A DNA stretch of 64,000 nucleotides, from positions 1 through 64,000 of the forward strand of contig CAJNDS010002508.1 in NCBI GenBank assembly GCA_905221605.1, given 5' to 3'. The stretch comes from Symbiodinium natans. Taxonomy: Eukaryota; Sar; Dinophyceae; Suessiales; Symbiodiniaceae. The translations under genes and the position numbers were made by a program. This document shows, piece after piece, positions 51,728-62,367 of this stretch (positions are counted from its first letter, which is position 1; each line of letters opens with the position of its first letter). A model generated the notes under the pieces. That model was given only the letters and a program-made list of their open reading frames with translations. It was not told where the DNA came from and did no database searches.

Positions 51728-53960
51728 CATCAACCCCTTAAGTCCTAGACACGCAAGCATAATGAAGAGCAGGATCGAAGCCTGGTGGTCTTACCTGAGG
51801 TCACCCCTCCCCCCCCATCAAAGCCCGCCCTCAGTGCAAGGGCCAAGTCTCTGAGCCTTATTCAAATCGCACGGAGATACTTATACTCCATACATGCTTT
51901 CCTCATGAACATAGTATTTACGGTTTAGGGTACACCCCTGGAGGAATATTTAAAGTCAGAGACCGAAAGCGAGTGTCACTAGGGGGGGGGGGGGAAAGAG
52001 GAGGCTCAGGTCACCGCCATGCCAAGAAATGCCGTTGGAGCTCCTGTCGCATCACACCTGGGTCACTCGAAACAGAGGTGTTAGCATGGTGGGGCAGGAA
52101 AGGGTTTTAGGGTTTAGGATGTAGGGCTTTAGGGTCTATAATCGGGGGTACTAGAATCCCTATTAAGGGTTATAGGGTTCAGGGTTCAGGGTTCAGGAAC
52201 ATCCCAATTCATATATCTCAGTTGGGATTCTAGTGTATAGGGCATATGACGCCAATGTTCGGGCTCATTTGGTCCCCAAGGGATGGCCCACCCACCCAAG
52301 AGGAATAGCTTCGCTCCGGTTGAGCCAACTTTTTTCAGATCCACAGCTCTTACCCCATGAAAGTGTGTTAGAGTGTTTGGCCTCATGGGGAACTGTCAGC
52401 AGGGGAAGCAAGCCGGAGAATAGCCTCGGCTAACCTGGCGTTAGTACCGAGGGGGCCCGCCAGCAAACACAAGGATCACGAAAGGAACAGCCGAGTCCAG
52501 GTACCCCTGAATTACAAGGCATATGCCTTCAACAAAAACATAAGAGGGTTCCTTATATGGTTCAAGGACTATTCCTGACTTAAGGGGTATGAGAGTCACT
52601 GGGGTATCCCCCTTGGTGCGATGGGGGCTGGACTCCGACACAATTTGGGACGAAGCGGAATGTCGAGAGATGTTTACGAGGTGGCGGCAGGCAGGCCATG
52701 TCAGTGAGTCTTAGACTCGGGTGTAGCGGTTTGCAGGGTGAGGGTTTAAGTGTGCAGGGTTTAGGGTGTAGGGTTTAGGGTTTAGGGTTCAGGGTTTAGG
52801 GTTTAGGGTTTAGGGTTCAAGGGCCAGAGGCACAAGGAAAGGTGCATAGGGTTTTGGGGGCTACCACTGGGCCTCCCGGCCTTTCAGAAATCGGCCTTGA
52901 CTTTGAAGAACCATCCTGGGAATCCAGGGGTCAATATCCCTAAACCCTAAACCCTAAACCCTAAACCCTAAACCCTAAACCCTAAACCCTAAACCCTAAA
53001 CCCTTTCCAGGAACCTTGGGGTTGAAGGTTTCGGGTTCAGGGTTTCGGCGTTTTGGAGTTTACATAGGGTTTAGGGGTTTAGGGTGTAAAATTTAGGGTT
53101 GAAGGTTTAGGCAGGGTTTGGGGGGGTTTAGGGGGTTTAGGGGGCTTAGGGGGTTTAGGGGGTTGTTTAGGGGGTTTAGGGGGTTTGGGGGTTTGAATGG
53201 TGCATTCCCCGATTCAGGGGGATGTGAAGTTTGGCGCTCTGGGGAGCCCTCGATGCGAGTTCACAGTTTAGGTGCTTCAATGCTTCAGGGCCGCCAGGGG
53301 TTTAGGGTTTAGGGCTTAGGGCCTGGGAGTTTAGTGACTATATAACTTAGTAAGTTGAGTGTATTCGTGAGAGTTTTCGGGGACGCGGGTTCAAGATTTA
53401 AGGCTTCATGAGCCGTTCATGTGGTAGAGGGCCTGAAGATTCCTTGGGCCTTAACCCCCAAAGCCCTAATCCTTAAAGGCTCGATGAGAAGGTTTTGAGT
53501 TTTTTGGGAGGACTGACCTCGGTGTTAAATGGCGTCTCAGGGGGAAAAGCCGAATCCGCCCCTTGACGCCTCAGCCCTAAACTCCTGCAACCCTCATCTC
53601 CTAGACAACCCTCAACTCCACACTCCTAAACAAGCCTGACCTCCTAAACCCTTAGGGTTTAGGGTTTAGGGTTTAGGGTTTAGGGTTTAGGGTTTAGGGT
53701 TTAAGCCAAAATCACAATGAACACAACCAGGGGCCGGAAGGGACCGATACACGCAGTGCAGCAGACGACCGCTGCGCCCGAAACCCGAAACCCGAAACCC
53801 TCAGCCGAAAACCCTGAGCCCTGCTACTTCCTCCCACGCGAGTTTGTGTATGGGTTTAGGGTTTAGGGTTTAGGGCTTCGGGTTTATGGTTTAGGGTTTA
53901 GGGTTTAGGGTTTAGGGATTAGGGTAAGGCAGGCAGAAACCTCCTGCTTTTCATTTTCGT
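51728..53960. other. Stretch without a confident exon
   Basis: This stretch holds telomeric blocks (52939-53003, 53650-53702), a MITE remnant at 52137 and several open frames. Of the frames, minus 52441-52641 (MSESSPHRTKGDTPVTLIPL) and minus 52186-52386 look protein-like but lack splice evidence. A stretch near 52215-52275 resembles the reverse complement of 49080-49125. Confidence 0.4.
52137..52207. mobile_element. hAT-like MITE remnant split by TTCAGGG repeats
   Basis: ATAATCGGGGGTACTAGAAT, CCCTATTAAGGG and a terminal GGAACATCCCAA are recognisable. In the place of the expected inner right arm sits GGTTCAGGGTTCAGGGTTCA, a telomere-like block. Confidence 0.6.
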
Positions 53961-53976
53961 TACTCCCAACTTATGC

Positions 53977-54056
53977 CTGGGAAAGACTCTTGCTGAAGCC
54001 CGCAAAGCCCTGAACTGCCGCAGTGGCCTGTGTTTCGCAATGCCCTGCGCGTGCAC
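53977..54056 (-). CDS. Candidate exon, strand weakly minus
   Basis: After TTGGCCTGAG|G it reads VHAQGIAKHRPLRQFRALRA then SARVFP, with a GC donor CCCAG|GCATAA. A plus frame after CTGCCGCAG is equally open. Confidence 0.3.
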
Positions 54057-54526
54057 CTCAGGCCAACCAGACCCGCCGGCAGCTCTGTAGAAATTTGGGG
54101 TACTCTAGCTTAAGCATTTTCGGGCTTAAAACCCGCGACCCTGAACCCTGAAAGCGCAACCCTAAACCCTAAACCCGAAGCCCTAAGCCCTAAGCCTAAG
54201 CCCCTAAGCCCTAAGCCCTAAGCCCGTTTCTTAGGAATTCTATGACCCAAAAGTTGAAAAAATGAAAAGGAGGGAGACCATTCCCAAGTATCCCTAAGCC
54301 CCCCCACGCCCCCACCCCCCACAAACAACCCCCCCCAATCCAAAAATCAACCCTGTGAGCTCCAGGAGCCGACCGAAGGCCTTCGGAAGGTTTAGCGGTT
54401 TGGGGATTTCTCACCCTGAACCCTAAACCCGAAACCCTAAACCCCAAACCCTAAACCCTAAACCCTAAACCCTAAACCCTAGACCCTAAACCCTAAACCC
54501 TAAACCCCCAAACCCCGCAGAAGGGG

Positions 54527-54640
54527 ACGTCGTCCGGGGTGGCCCTGGTTGTTTCGCAGAGTGGATTTTCGAGTGCTCAGGCAGGTCTGGGCCTCGTCTT
54601 CCTCTCAAACCCAAGCGCGGGTCTTTCTCGGCACGTGCGC
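54527..54640 (-). CDS. Weak exon-like island
   Basis: The minus frame ACARAEKDPRLGLRGRRGPD is open between CCCTAAA/TTTAGGG flanks, but I find no persuasive acceptor. Confidence 0.25.
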
Positions 54641-55142
54641 AGGCCCTAAACCCTAAACCCTAAACCCTACCCCATGCGGAAGGTGCACGGCCCTTAAGGT
54701 GCACGCGTCATGTCAGCAGGGGTGCCCGAAGTGCTGGGCATGCTCACTGGCATGGGTGGGCACAATGACCAGGAATAAGGTCATTCACACCCCAAACCCT
54801 AAATCTTGGGATGTTAGGGTGAAATCAGGGTTTCGGCTCTGGGGGACTGGCGTAGGAGGGTTTAAGGACGAAGGGGTTTGACTACAAGCGCATCAAATGA
54901 GCGAACCTCGCTCCGCCCTGAGCCCGTCGACCCTCGACCCCGAAAAACTTCAGACCGCGAATTAGGGTTTAGGGTCTAGGGTCTAGGGTTGGGTTTAGGG
55001 GAGTTACATGTTTGGGGATTAGGGCTTGGGATTTCGATTGCAGGGCCTCTAAGCCCGAACCCAAATTAGCCCTGAACCCTGCACCCTAAACCCTAAACCC
55101 TAAACCCTAAACCCTGCAAGTGATCACTGCTCAGAGCGGAGC

Positions 55143-55178
55143 CAGCTCGGCCAGCTCGTCTTCGTGGCGTTCGTTGAT
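55143..55178 (-). CDS. Minus-strand acidic micro-exon
   Basis: CCCTAAACCCTTCCCTGATGAG leads in from the telomeric repeat (shown in part). The codons INERHEDELAEL end at the GC donor CTG|GCTCCG before an in-frame TGA. Confidence 0.55.
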
Positions 55179-55258
55179 CTCATCAGGGAAGGGTTTAGGG
55201 TTTAGGGTGTAGGGATTAGGGTTTAGGGTTTAGGGTTTAGGGTTTGGGGTTTGGGGTT

Positions 55259-55436
55259 TGGGGGTTTGGGGGTTTAGGGGGTTTAGGGGGTTTAGGGGGT
55301 TTAGGGGGTTTAGCGGGTTTAGGGGGTTTAGGGGGTTTAGGGGGTTTAGGGAGTTTAGGGGGTTTAGGGGGTTTAGGGGGTTTAGGGGGTTTAGGGGTTT
55401 AGGGGTTTAAAGGTTTAGGGGTTTAGGGGTTTAGGG
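55259..55436. repeat. TTTAGGGGG nonamer array
   Basis: About 16 copies of a 9-base variant with two extra G, then a return to TTTAGGGG. It shows that repeat-length variants amplify locally. Confidence 0.9.
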
Positions 55437-55595
55437 GTGCCCCAACACCCTAAACCCTGAACCCAACATCTGAATCACTGGATCCCAATCCTGAACCCTA
55501 ATAAGCCACCTGCAACCCTGAACCCCAAACCCTAGTTCCTAAACCCTAAACCCTAAACCCTAAACCCTATACCCTATAAACCCTAAACCCTAAAC

Positions 55596-55720
55596 CGCAG
55601 CCAGGGATCCTGGATGTTGGGGGTAAGGGGATGGCTTCCCGTACCAGTGGCACTGGCAGTAGGAGCAGGAGCAGGAGGAGTTGAGTCGAAGTAGAAGTGG
55701 GAAGAAGCATCGTCGTCGTA
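55596..55720 (-). CDS. Candidate exon, low-complexity linker
   Basis: The minus frame is open from YDDDASSHFYFDSTPPAPAP to NIQDPWL and ends CTGCG|GTTTAGGG. The plus strand instead encodes MASRTSGTGSRSRSRRS. The acceptor may be internal (CTCCTACTGCCAG). Confidence 0.38.
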
Positions 55721-55903
55721 AACCCTAAACCCTAAACCCTGAACCCTAAACCCTAAACCCCAAACCCTAAACCCTAAACCCTACACCCTGAACCCGAAAC
55801 CCGAAACCCTCAACCCTTAAACCCTAAACCCTGAAACCCTTAGCTGAGCCTATGTCTGCTCTAAGGAAGCAAGGTCGAGCTGTGAACTGGCCCGGGTGGG
55901 GTT

Positions 55904-56008
55904 TGGGGTTTAGGGTTTAGGGTTTAGGGTTTAGGGTTTAGGGTTTAGGGTTTAGGGTTTGGGGTTTAGGGTTTAGGGTTTAGGGTTTAGGGTTTAGGGT
56001 TTAGGGTT
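55904..56008. repeat. TTTAGGG array
   Basis: About 14 units, two of them GGGG variants. Confidence 0.92.
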
Positions 56009-56215
56009 CAGGATTCATTATGCAGTTCTACCAGTCCTGCACGAAACCCAAAACCCACGCCTGAAGCCCCAAGCCTTTTGTGGCTCTGTGGTGCGCTCCG
56101 CACATATGGATCTTTCGGTCTCTTAGGGTTTAGGGAAATTTAAGGTTTAGGGTTTAGGGTTTAGGTTTTAGGGTTTGGGGTTTAGGGTCTAGGGTCAACA
56201 AGAGCCCTTCCCGGC

Positions 56216-56270
56216 CTGATTGAGTTCATTCTCCAGGCTGCGCTGGTACTTGCACTCGTCCCACTTCTGC
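56216..56270 (-). CDS. Minus-strand coiled-coil exon
   Basis: After GGCCCACGAG|G it reads QKWDECKYQRSLENELNQ and ends at the GC donor CAG|GCCGGG. The frame extends upstream as HPKISNRPTR. Confidence 0.7.
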
Positions 56271-56443
56271 CTCGTGGGCCGGTTGCTGATTTTTGGATGT
56301 GGGTCAATGCTGATGATTACTAAGACGTAGAGATCAAAACAAGGGCGCGCAGAACTTCGATCCTAAACCCTAAACCCTAAACCCTACACCCTAAACCCTA
56401 AACTCTAACATTTGGCTGAACCCTGGCTTCTTCAAGACTTCAC

Positions 56444-56494
56444 GTCCCCCAGATTCGCGGCTCCCCTGGGCGCCCCCGCATGCAGTACTGGAAC
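56444..56494 (-). CDS. Weak exon candidate
   Basis: After CAGTCCCAAG|G it reads VPVLHAGAPRGAANLGD with donor GAC|GTGAAG. The plus strand has a strong pyrimidine-rich acceptor (CACGTCCCCCAG) followed by IRGSPGRPRMQYWNLGT. Confidence 0.3.
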
Positions 56495-56524
56495 CTTGGG
56501 ACTGTCAGGACGTCACAGCCCAAG

Positions 56525-56607
56525 GAACCCTAAACCCTAAACCCTAAACCCTAAACCCTAAACCCTAAACCCTAAACCCTAAACCCTAAACCCTAAACCC
56601 TAAACCC
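56525..56607. repeat. CCCTAAA array
   Basis: About 12 perfect units. Confidence 0.92.
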
Positions 56608-56976
56608 TACACATCATCAGCCCAAGGACTCTAGCGGCTCGGGCTTAGTAACTCTAGTTAGGCTTAGGGTTTGGGGGTTTGGAGGTTTAGAAGCCCTAAC
56701 TAGGTTTTGGGGCTTAGTAGCCCTAGTGAGGCTTAGGGTTTTAGGGTTTTAGGGCTTTTGGACTTGAGGGTTTTAGGGCGGGCTGTGGGTTTCGGATGTC
56801 GGGGTTTAAGGTTTAAGGCTTAAGGTTTAAGGGTTTCAGACTTTGAGGGGAGTCTCACAACATCCTAAGCCCGAAGCCCTGAAACTCCAGGGTCCAGGGC
56901 ATTTGGTGCTTTTGGGGTTTTGGATGTAAAGGTTTGCCTGGCCAATCACCTGTTTCTTCTTGGTAGCCCTTTAACC

Positions 56977-57032
56977 ATCTTATAATGAGGGTACACGCTT
57001 TTGGGTCGGTCACTTTATAAGGGAAACTTGTT
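56977..57032 (+). mobile_element. Short element, family 3
   Basis: ACCATCTTATAATGAGGGTA, CTTTTGGGTCGG and CACTTTATAAGGGAAAC align with the copies at 60986 and 58678. Confidence 0.58.
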
Positions 57033-57342
57033 GAGGAGCTAGATTGGCCGGAAGGGCTTAGTAGTTCGGCCCTAAACCCCAAACTACTATTTGCTTTGGA
57101 ACCCCAACCCCCCCCCCCCGAAAAAGTAGAAAATGTTCTTCCTTATCAGGGTAATGTAGGGACGATAATCTTTCATTTTTGGGGGTTCTAGTAGTAAAAC
57201 CCTAAGCCGCGGTTTTAGGGTAAGTGCTATGCATGCCCCTGGCTTCCATACCTGCTTTCGGAGGCGATCCCGTGTCGCCTGCGCAGCAAGCTGCACCAAC
57301 CCTAAACCCTAAACCCGAAACCCGAAACCTGAAACCCTAAAC

Positions 57343-57414
57343 CTCAAGCCTGCTATTGACGGTGCCGTGCGGCAAAAGCTTCCTCTCGCTCTTCGCCTTC
57401 AGGTCGGCCAGCGC
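57343..57414 (-). CDS. Minus-strand exon with telomere donor
   Basis: After CTATTCTCTTAG|G the 24 codons read ALADLKAKSERKLLPHGTVN then SRLE, ending GAG|GTTTAGGG. Twenty-one of 24 third positions are G or C. Phase 0 at both ends. Confidence 0.7.
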
Positions 57415-58016
57415 CTAAGAGAATAGCTGCCCAAACAATTGCGAACTCTCAATATGCCCTCAAGGGTTTAGGGTTTAGGGTTTAAGGTTTAGGGTTTAGG
57501 GAAGTACAAAGCATAAAATCTCAGGACACCGGTTGAGCCGCCCTATCCCTAAACCCTGAACCCTCAACCCGAAACACCGAAATCCAGCTTGCACTTTGAG
57601 GGGATGTTGGCACATTCAAAGGCCCAAGAGCATAGCAAATTTTGTCCGGCCGTGCAGATTTTGATCAATCCCCCTAGTTGGGTTTAAAGGCGGAAGCCCA
57701 GCAATAGGCGCAGGGTGAGTATACATAAACCCTAAACCCTAAACCCTGAACCCTAAACCCTAAACCCTAAACCGAAAACAGGAGTGATACGAACCGGTAA
57801 GGCCTAGACTCCACACCCTTAAACCCCCCCCCCCCCCCAATTCCCTACTTCCCCCAACGGCCGGACCAGCCCTCAAAGTCTAAAGATAGGTCCCCAAACC
57901 TATTTTAGCCCGAACTAAACGCAATCCCTACAAGTATTTAGGATTTCGGGTTTAATTTATGGGGGTTTTAGGGGTTTAGGGCTCAGGGCTTGGGGGGTCA
58001 ACCGTTAGGTCCGCGC

Positions 58017-58079
58017 CAGTGCCACAGCCCATGAGACGGCTCGGGCCAAGACCAGCCGCAGATTGTACATCTTCGTCCC
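58017..58079 (-). CDS. Minus-strand exon with W motif
   Basis: After GAGGCCCAG|G the 21 codons read GTKMYNLRLVLARAVSWAVA then L, with a GC donor CTG|GCGCGG. The helix is hydrophobic with a central Trp. Confidence 0.6.
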
Positions 58080-58332
58080 CTGGGCCTCAAGCTATGGGGT
58101 TTACGTGGATTACAGGGTTTACGGGGTTATCAGGGGTTTAGGGATTGTCGTTTTTTGGGGTTGGATCTCAGCATTTTAGGGCTTCAAGAAGGGGCATTCG
58201 GGTATTACAGGAGGGGCCCTGAAAAGTCCACAGCATCGAGGCTACAAGAGAAGGCCCTGAACCCTAAACCTTAAACCCTAAACCCAAAAGCTTTGTAGGG
58301 GTTTCGGGCTTCGGGTCTCAAAGGGCTCCCAC

Positions 58333-58375
58333 GTGCATCAGCTCGGCCAAGTCATCCTCGAACTGCACGTTGAGC
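58333..58375 (-). CDS. Minus-strand exon
   Basis: After AGCACAAAG|G it reads LNVQFEDDLAELMH and the donor is CAC|GTGGGA. It completes the codon left by exon 59396-59488 (phase 2 to 1). Thirteen of 14 third positions are G or C. Confidence 0.62.
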
Positions 58376-58677
58376 CTTTGTGCTGGACTGCTAGGGTTTA
58401 GGGTTTAGGGTTTAGGGTTTAGGGTTTAGGGTTTCGGGTTTACCTGTGCTGGACGGTCACTACTCTAAGTTATGGCCCCCTAATAGCAACCCCAAAAAGA
58501 CCATAAGTAGAGAAGTGAGCATATGGGTTCTACAAGAAGATGTAGAGTTCTCTGTAGAGTTGGCTTCAGGGGGTTGTTTAGGGTGCAGGGCCTGTGGCAC
58601 TTCAAAGTTCGAGTTCCACATCAAGCTCAAGGGGGTGAGGTTTGCATGCCCCACGTGGTAGCCCAGTGACCAGGTTT

Positions 58678-58800
58678 CATAAGGGTACCCCTTTTGGGGT
58701 TGGCTACCTTTATAGGGGAACTTTGAACACACAAAGAAAAAAGGGTACCACTAGTACAGAAAAAAAGGGTACCACTAGTACCACTGGGCCACACCCGACG
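58678..58800 (+). mobile_element. Short element, family 3, with duplicated motif
   Basis: CATAAGGGTACCCCTTTTGG and CTACCTTTATAGGGGAAC match the family. GAAAAAAGGGTACCACTAGT is tandemly duplicated near 58735-58780. Confidence 0.55.
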
Positions 58801-59395
58801 GGGGGGTCTCAGGGACTGACATTTGAGGGTTTTGGGGACAGACAGAGCCAGGGCCATTGTTGGGCTACAGAAATTGCAAATTAGGGTTCAGGGTTTAGGG
58901 TTTTAGGGTTTAGCCAAAATTCAGATCAACCAGCTCCAAATTCTCCTGCCACACTGCAAGACTGTAAGCCCTGAACCCGAAACCCTCATCCCAAAAACTT
59001 CTTACTTCTAGGAAGCTAGGTCCCCAAGGCTAACCTGAAACCCTCAATCCCTAGCCCGCAGCAAGATGCACATGGGATTGATGTACATGAAGGGATCTTT
59101 GTTGGTACCCGAAACACAACCGGAACGCCGGATCACTTCTCTGAATCATGGTCCGTTTTGGGTACCCTAGATAATAGGGGTCGCCTTATAATCAGGACCC
59201 CAAATGCATACGTTAGAGAACTGACCATAGTGTCAAGGACAAAGCCAAGCTGTAACTTAGGTGTTAAACCCCCGGGTTCTAAAGATGATGAACCCTGAAC
59301 CCTGACCCCTGAACCCTGAACCCTGAACCCTGAACCCTAAACCCTAAACCCTAAACCCTAAACCCTAAACCCTAAACCCTAAACCCTAAAAAAAC

Positions 59396-59488
59396 CACAT
59401 CTGGGGGCCGTACTCGGAGATCTTGACTTGGTATAGGCGGTGGACGGCCTTGCATGTCTCCGCGCTAACCCAGACGCCACCGTAAGCC
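59396..59488 (-). CDS. Minus-strand exon, 30 codons
   Basis: After GCAGCGTCAG|G it reads AYGGVWVSAETCKAVHRLYQ then VKISEYGPQM plus two bases, ending ATGTG|GTTTTTTTAGGG. The donor lies at the edge of a telomeric array. Twenty-four of 30 third positions are G or C. Confidence 0.65.
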
Positions 59489-60100
59489 CTGACGCTGCAG
59501 TACCCTAAATCCCCAAACCCCTAAACCCTAAACCCTAAAACCCTAAATCCCTAAATCCCTAAACCCCAAACCCTAAATCCCTAATCCCTAAACCCTAAAC
59601 CCTAAACCCTGAGGTCCTCAACCTCGATACGACCCTGACACCTTAGTGAACTGCCTTGAGCTCAGGGCCCCAAAACTTAGAAACCCCAACTTCGCAGGCC
59701 TCACAACAAGGCCCCTGAAAACTTTCCCTTGCATAGCTCTTGCTGGTTTTTAAAGGCTTTTGGAGCTTTTTGGAGCTTTTGGGGGCTTGTCGGGCTTGAG
59801 GTTGTATCGAGGGCTTGAGATGGTTTGAGGGCTTGTCGAGCTTTGTCAGGGTTAAAATAAGTAAACACCCCTTGACTAGATAAGCCATTTGGGGCCTTTG
59901 AAGCTGCCCCCAGGGAGTTGAATCCCTGAACCAAATGGACGCTTAGACACTACAGGCCCTTGTTAGCATGCCCCGAAACCTTACTCCCTCCTTTGAAGCG
60001 CGTTCCAAACACGGGGAGCTAGCCATAAACCCTAAACCCTAAACCCTAAACCCTAAACCCTAAACCCTAAACCCTCAACCCTAAACCCTAAACCCTAAAC

Positions 60101-60179
60101 CGCCCAAGCTCGGGCTCGGTCCTGTTCGGCTCGGAACTCGCGCCACACCTGGCCAACAATTGTCTGCCAGGCGTTCCCC
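60101..60179 (-). CDS. Minus-strand exon with W motifs and telomere donor
   Basis: After AAGAGCGCAG|G it reads GNAWQTIVGQVWREFRAEQD then RARAWA, ending GCG|GTTTAGGG. The plus frame is also open, so the strand rests on the W-R-E-F-R-A helix and the telomere donor. Confidence 0.5.
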
Positions 60180-60805
60180 CTGCGCTCTTCAAGATGTACA
60201 AGGGTTCAGGGCTTAGGGTTAAGGGGTTTAGGGGTTTAGGGGTTTAGGGTTTAGGGTACAGAGTTCAGAACTAGAAGAAACTCCACTTAAAGAACACAAA
60301 AACTTGCCAACAATTCGCAGAATCGCCGCGAAATGCGTATCAAAAGCAATAAATTTGGCCATGGGTAGTAGGAGTAGCAAGATGTAAGGTCGCTTTCGTA
60401 GTCGTACGTGGTATTGGTAGTACTAGCTCCTCATCCCGGGAGCCTTGGCCAACCTACTCAAAAGCACGAACCGTAAACCCCAAGCCCTAAACCTCAACTC
60501 AACACCCCTTAACGCCAAACACCTGGATAGACAAAACTCGACACACCCTCAAGCTTGGAACGTGCACCCAAGGCCTCCACCAGAAACCCTAACCCACATG
60601 AACCATGTTTAGGGTTTAGGGTTTAGGGTTTAGGGTTCAGGGTTCAGGGTTCAGGGTTTAGGGTTTAGGGTTTAGGGTTTGCTTCGGCTAACATGCTCAG
60701 TCTCGAAGCCCCAATCTCCAGACCTGTCTTCTTTGCCGTCCGTCGACTGCCCCTAACAGCGCACAAGAGCATCCCGAGTGCGAACAAAAAACAGACACCT
60801 CCAAG

Positions 60806-60902
60806 TTGGGATGTTCCCCCTTGTAACAGCCCTTAAGAGGGTTGAAGAGGGGGATATTGTAGTCCTTCTTATGCACTGTCAGTATAAGGGGGAACATCTC
60901 AA
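60806..60902. mobile_element. hAT-like MITE with exact 8-bp target duplication
   Basis: The ends are TTGGGATGTTCCCCC and GGGGGAACATCTCAA, with CCTCCAAG on both sides (60798-60805 and 60903-60910). Confidence 0.85.
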
Positions 60903-60985
60903 CCTCCAAGTTCGCAACCTTGCAAGAATGGAGGGCATTGGCAGCAACTTTCAGAACATGGGGCCGTGTGCGGGTCAACATCAGT

Positions 60986-61045
60986 GACCATATTATAATA
61001 AGGGCACCTTTTTTGGGTTGCCTACTTTATAAGGGAACCCAGAAC
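60986..61045 (+). mobile_element. Short element, family 3
   Basis: TGACCATATTATAATAAGGG, CACCTTTTTTGGGTTG and CCTACTTTATAAGGGAACCC form the best-preserved copy of the family. Confidence 0.6.
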
Positions 61046-61399
61046 TAAAAATCGATGAGTCTTGGCAGAGCAAATGCCAGCATGCCGAGTTCTTCACCCT
61101 CAATGTCGACCTTGATGCAATGACTTCTGGGGTACTTGGACAAAATGGACAATGCTACATCATGATGGTGTCTGCCGCTTTTTATTGTTACGTCTCCCAG
61201 CAATGCCTGCGAAGTGGGGACTGCTCATGTTAGACTGAGTCAAGCGCTCATCTAGAAGCCCATTTCGCGGCACAGCAACTTTAGGCAAGAGTCTTTCGGG
61301 GCAGCTGTAGCAGCACTACCAATCGTGGTAATTCGAAATAACAACAAAAACTGATAACGGCGGCAGCAGCAGTAATGTTGGGGGGAGGGACAGCAGGTC

Positions 61400-61678
61400 T
61401 TGTTTCGCAGGGTTCTGGGCAATAGGAGCCCGTCCCACACGCACACAAGCGAGTTCAGGACATGGCGCTACGCGGGAGTCCACACAGAACCGGCCGACTA
61501 CGATGCATATCAAATGGTGCTTGGTCCGGACACGGTTCAGCCGCTTGCTGCCAAACATGTGGCCGATGTTCTTGCCCAAAACAGACCACTCCACTGGCGC
61601 GGAGTTCCTTTGCCGGAATACGTCAAGTTCAGTCCTGACTTGAAACAACCCCTTTTGATGAAGCACTTTTCAGCTTGA
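61400..61678 (+). CDS. Unassigned plus-strand frame ending in a hairpin
   Basis: The frame reads ...FRTWRYAGVHTEPADYDAYQ, MVLGPDTVQPLAAKHVADVL and PLLMKHFSA, then TGA. Balanced composition and codon use suggest real or recent coding sequence. A minus frame of 116 codons overlaps. The last codons form the left arm of a perfect 14-bp inverted repeat. I recognise no family. Confidence 0.42.
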   Translation: MFRRVLGNRSPSHTHTSEFRTWRYAGVHTEPADYDAYQMVLGPDTVQPLAAKHVADVLAQNRPLHWRGVPLPEYVKFSPDLKQPLLMKHFSA

Positions 61679-61702
61679 ACCCAAAAGTGCTGAAAAGTGC
61701 TT
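61661..61702. terminator. Perfect 14-bp inverted repeat (possible 3' hairpin)
   Basis: AAGCACTTTTCAGC and GCTGAAAAGTGCTT are exact inverse copies separated by 14 bases, spanning the stop codon of the frame at 61400-61678. A histone-type or other 3'-end hairpin is possible. It could also be a small transposon scar. Confidence 0.4.
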
Positions 61703-61828
61703 AAGCAATCATTAAGTTTCGAAGACCCTGCGCCCGCCCACCGCCCTCAAGCTGAGCCGGGCCCACGCCAAGCATTCGCCTGGGCGCACTGGGGAGATGG
61801 ACCGAGGGTTTAGGATTTAGGGCTTAGG

Positions 61829-61952
61829 CGGGGATGTTCCCCCTTATGCTAACAGTCCTTAATAGGGATTCTAACAGGGTTCTTTTTCTTCATAATAGGG
61901 GGCGTAATATAATCCCGATTAAGGACTGCTAGAAAAAGGGGGAACATGTAAA
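61829..61952. mobile_element. hAT-like MITE, long variant
   Basis: GGGATGTTCCCCCTTATGCT on the left and AAAAAGGGGGAACATG on the right surround CAGTCCTTAATAGGG and ATCCCGATTAAGGACTG. The flanks GGCTTAGG and GGTTTAGG differ at one of eight positions. Confidence 0.78.
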
Positions 61953-62218
61953 GGTTTAGGGTTTGCAAGGTTGCTTGAATACTTGGGGCAGCAATACAAA
62001 AGGCCCCAACCCCATGCTCAAATCGCGTAAGCCTCACCTAAACGACTATAGTCCTACAGCATGGGCGTGGACACAACTCATGGTCCCATTCAGTATCCTA
62101 AAGACATGGAGTTTGCCCAAGAAGCAGCCACGAAATGGAAACCCAGAACCAACCACCCAAAACCCCCACAAAGTTTTCGGCTGAGGGTCAGCAACCCGAA
62201 ACCCCCAAACCTATCATC

Positions 62219-62280
62219 CCTAAACCCTAAACCCTAAACCCTAAACCCTAAACCCTAAACCCTAAACCCTAAACCCTATA
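62219..62280. repeat. CCCTAAA array
   Basis: About nine units close to the donor side of exon 62312-62367. Confidence 0.92.
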
Positions 62281-62311
62281 CCCTAAACCCCCTCCCCTCC
62301 GTCCCCCTTAC

Positions 62312-62367
62312 CCCGACATCCAGCGCAAGGTGCTGCAGCAGGAACTGGTGGTTGGCCATCTCGTGGC
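62312..62367 (-). CDS. Minus-strand exon with canonical donor
   Basis: After CCCAAAACCAG|G it reads HEMANHQFLLQHLALDVG and ends GGG|GTAAGG. Sixteen or more of 18 third positions are G or C. The helix is amphipathic. Confidence 0.7.
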
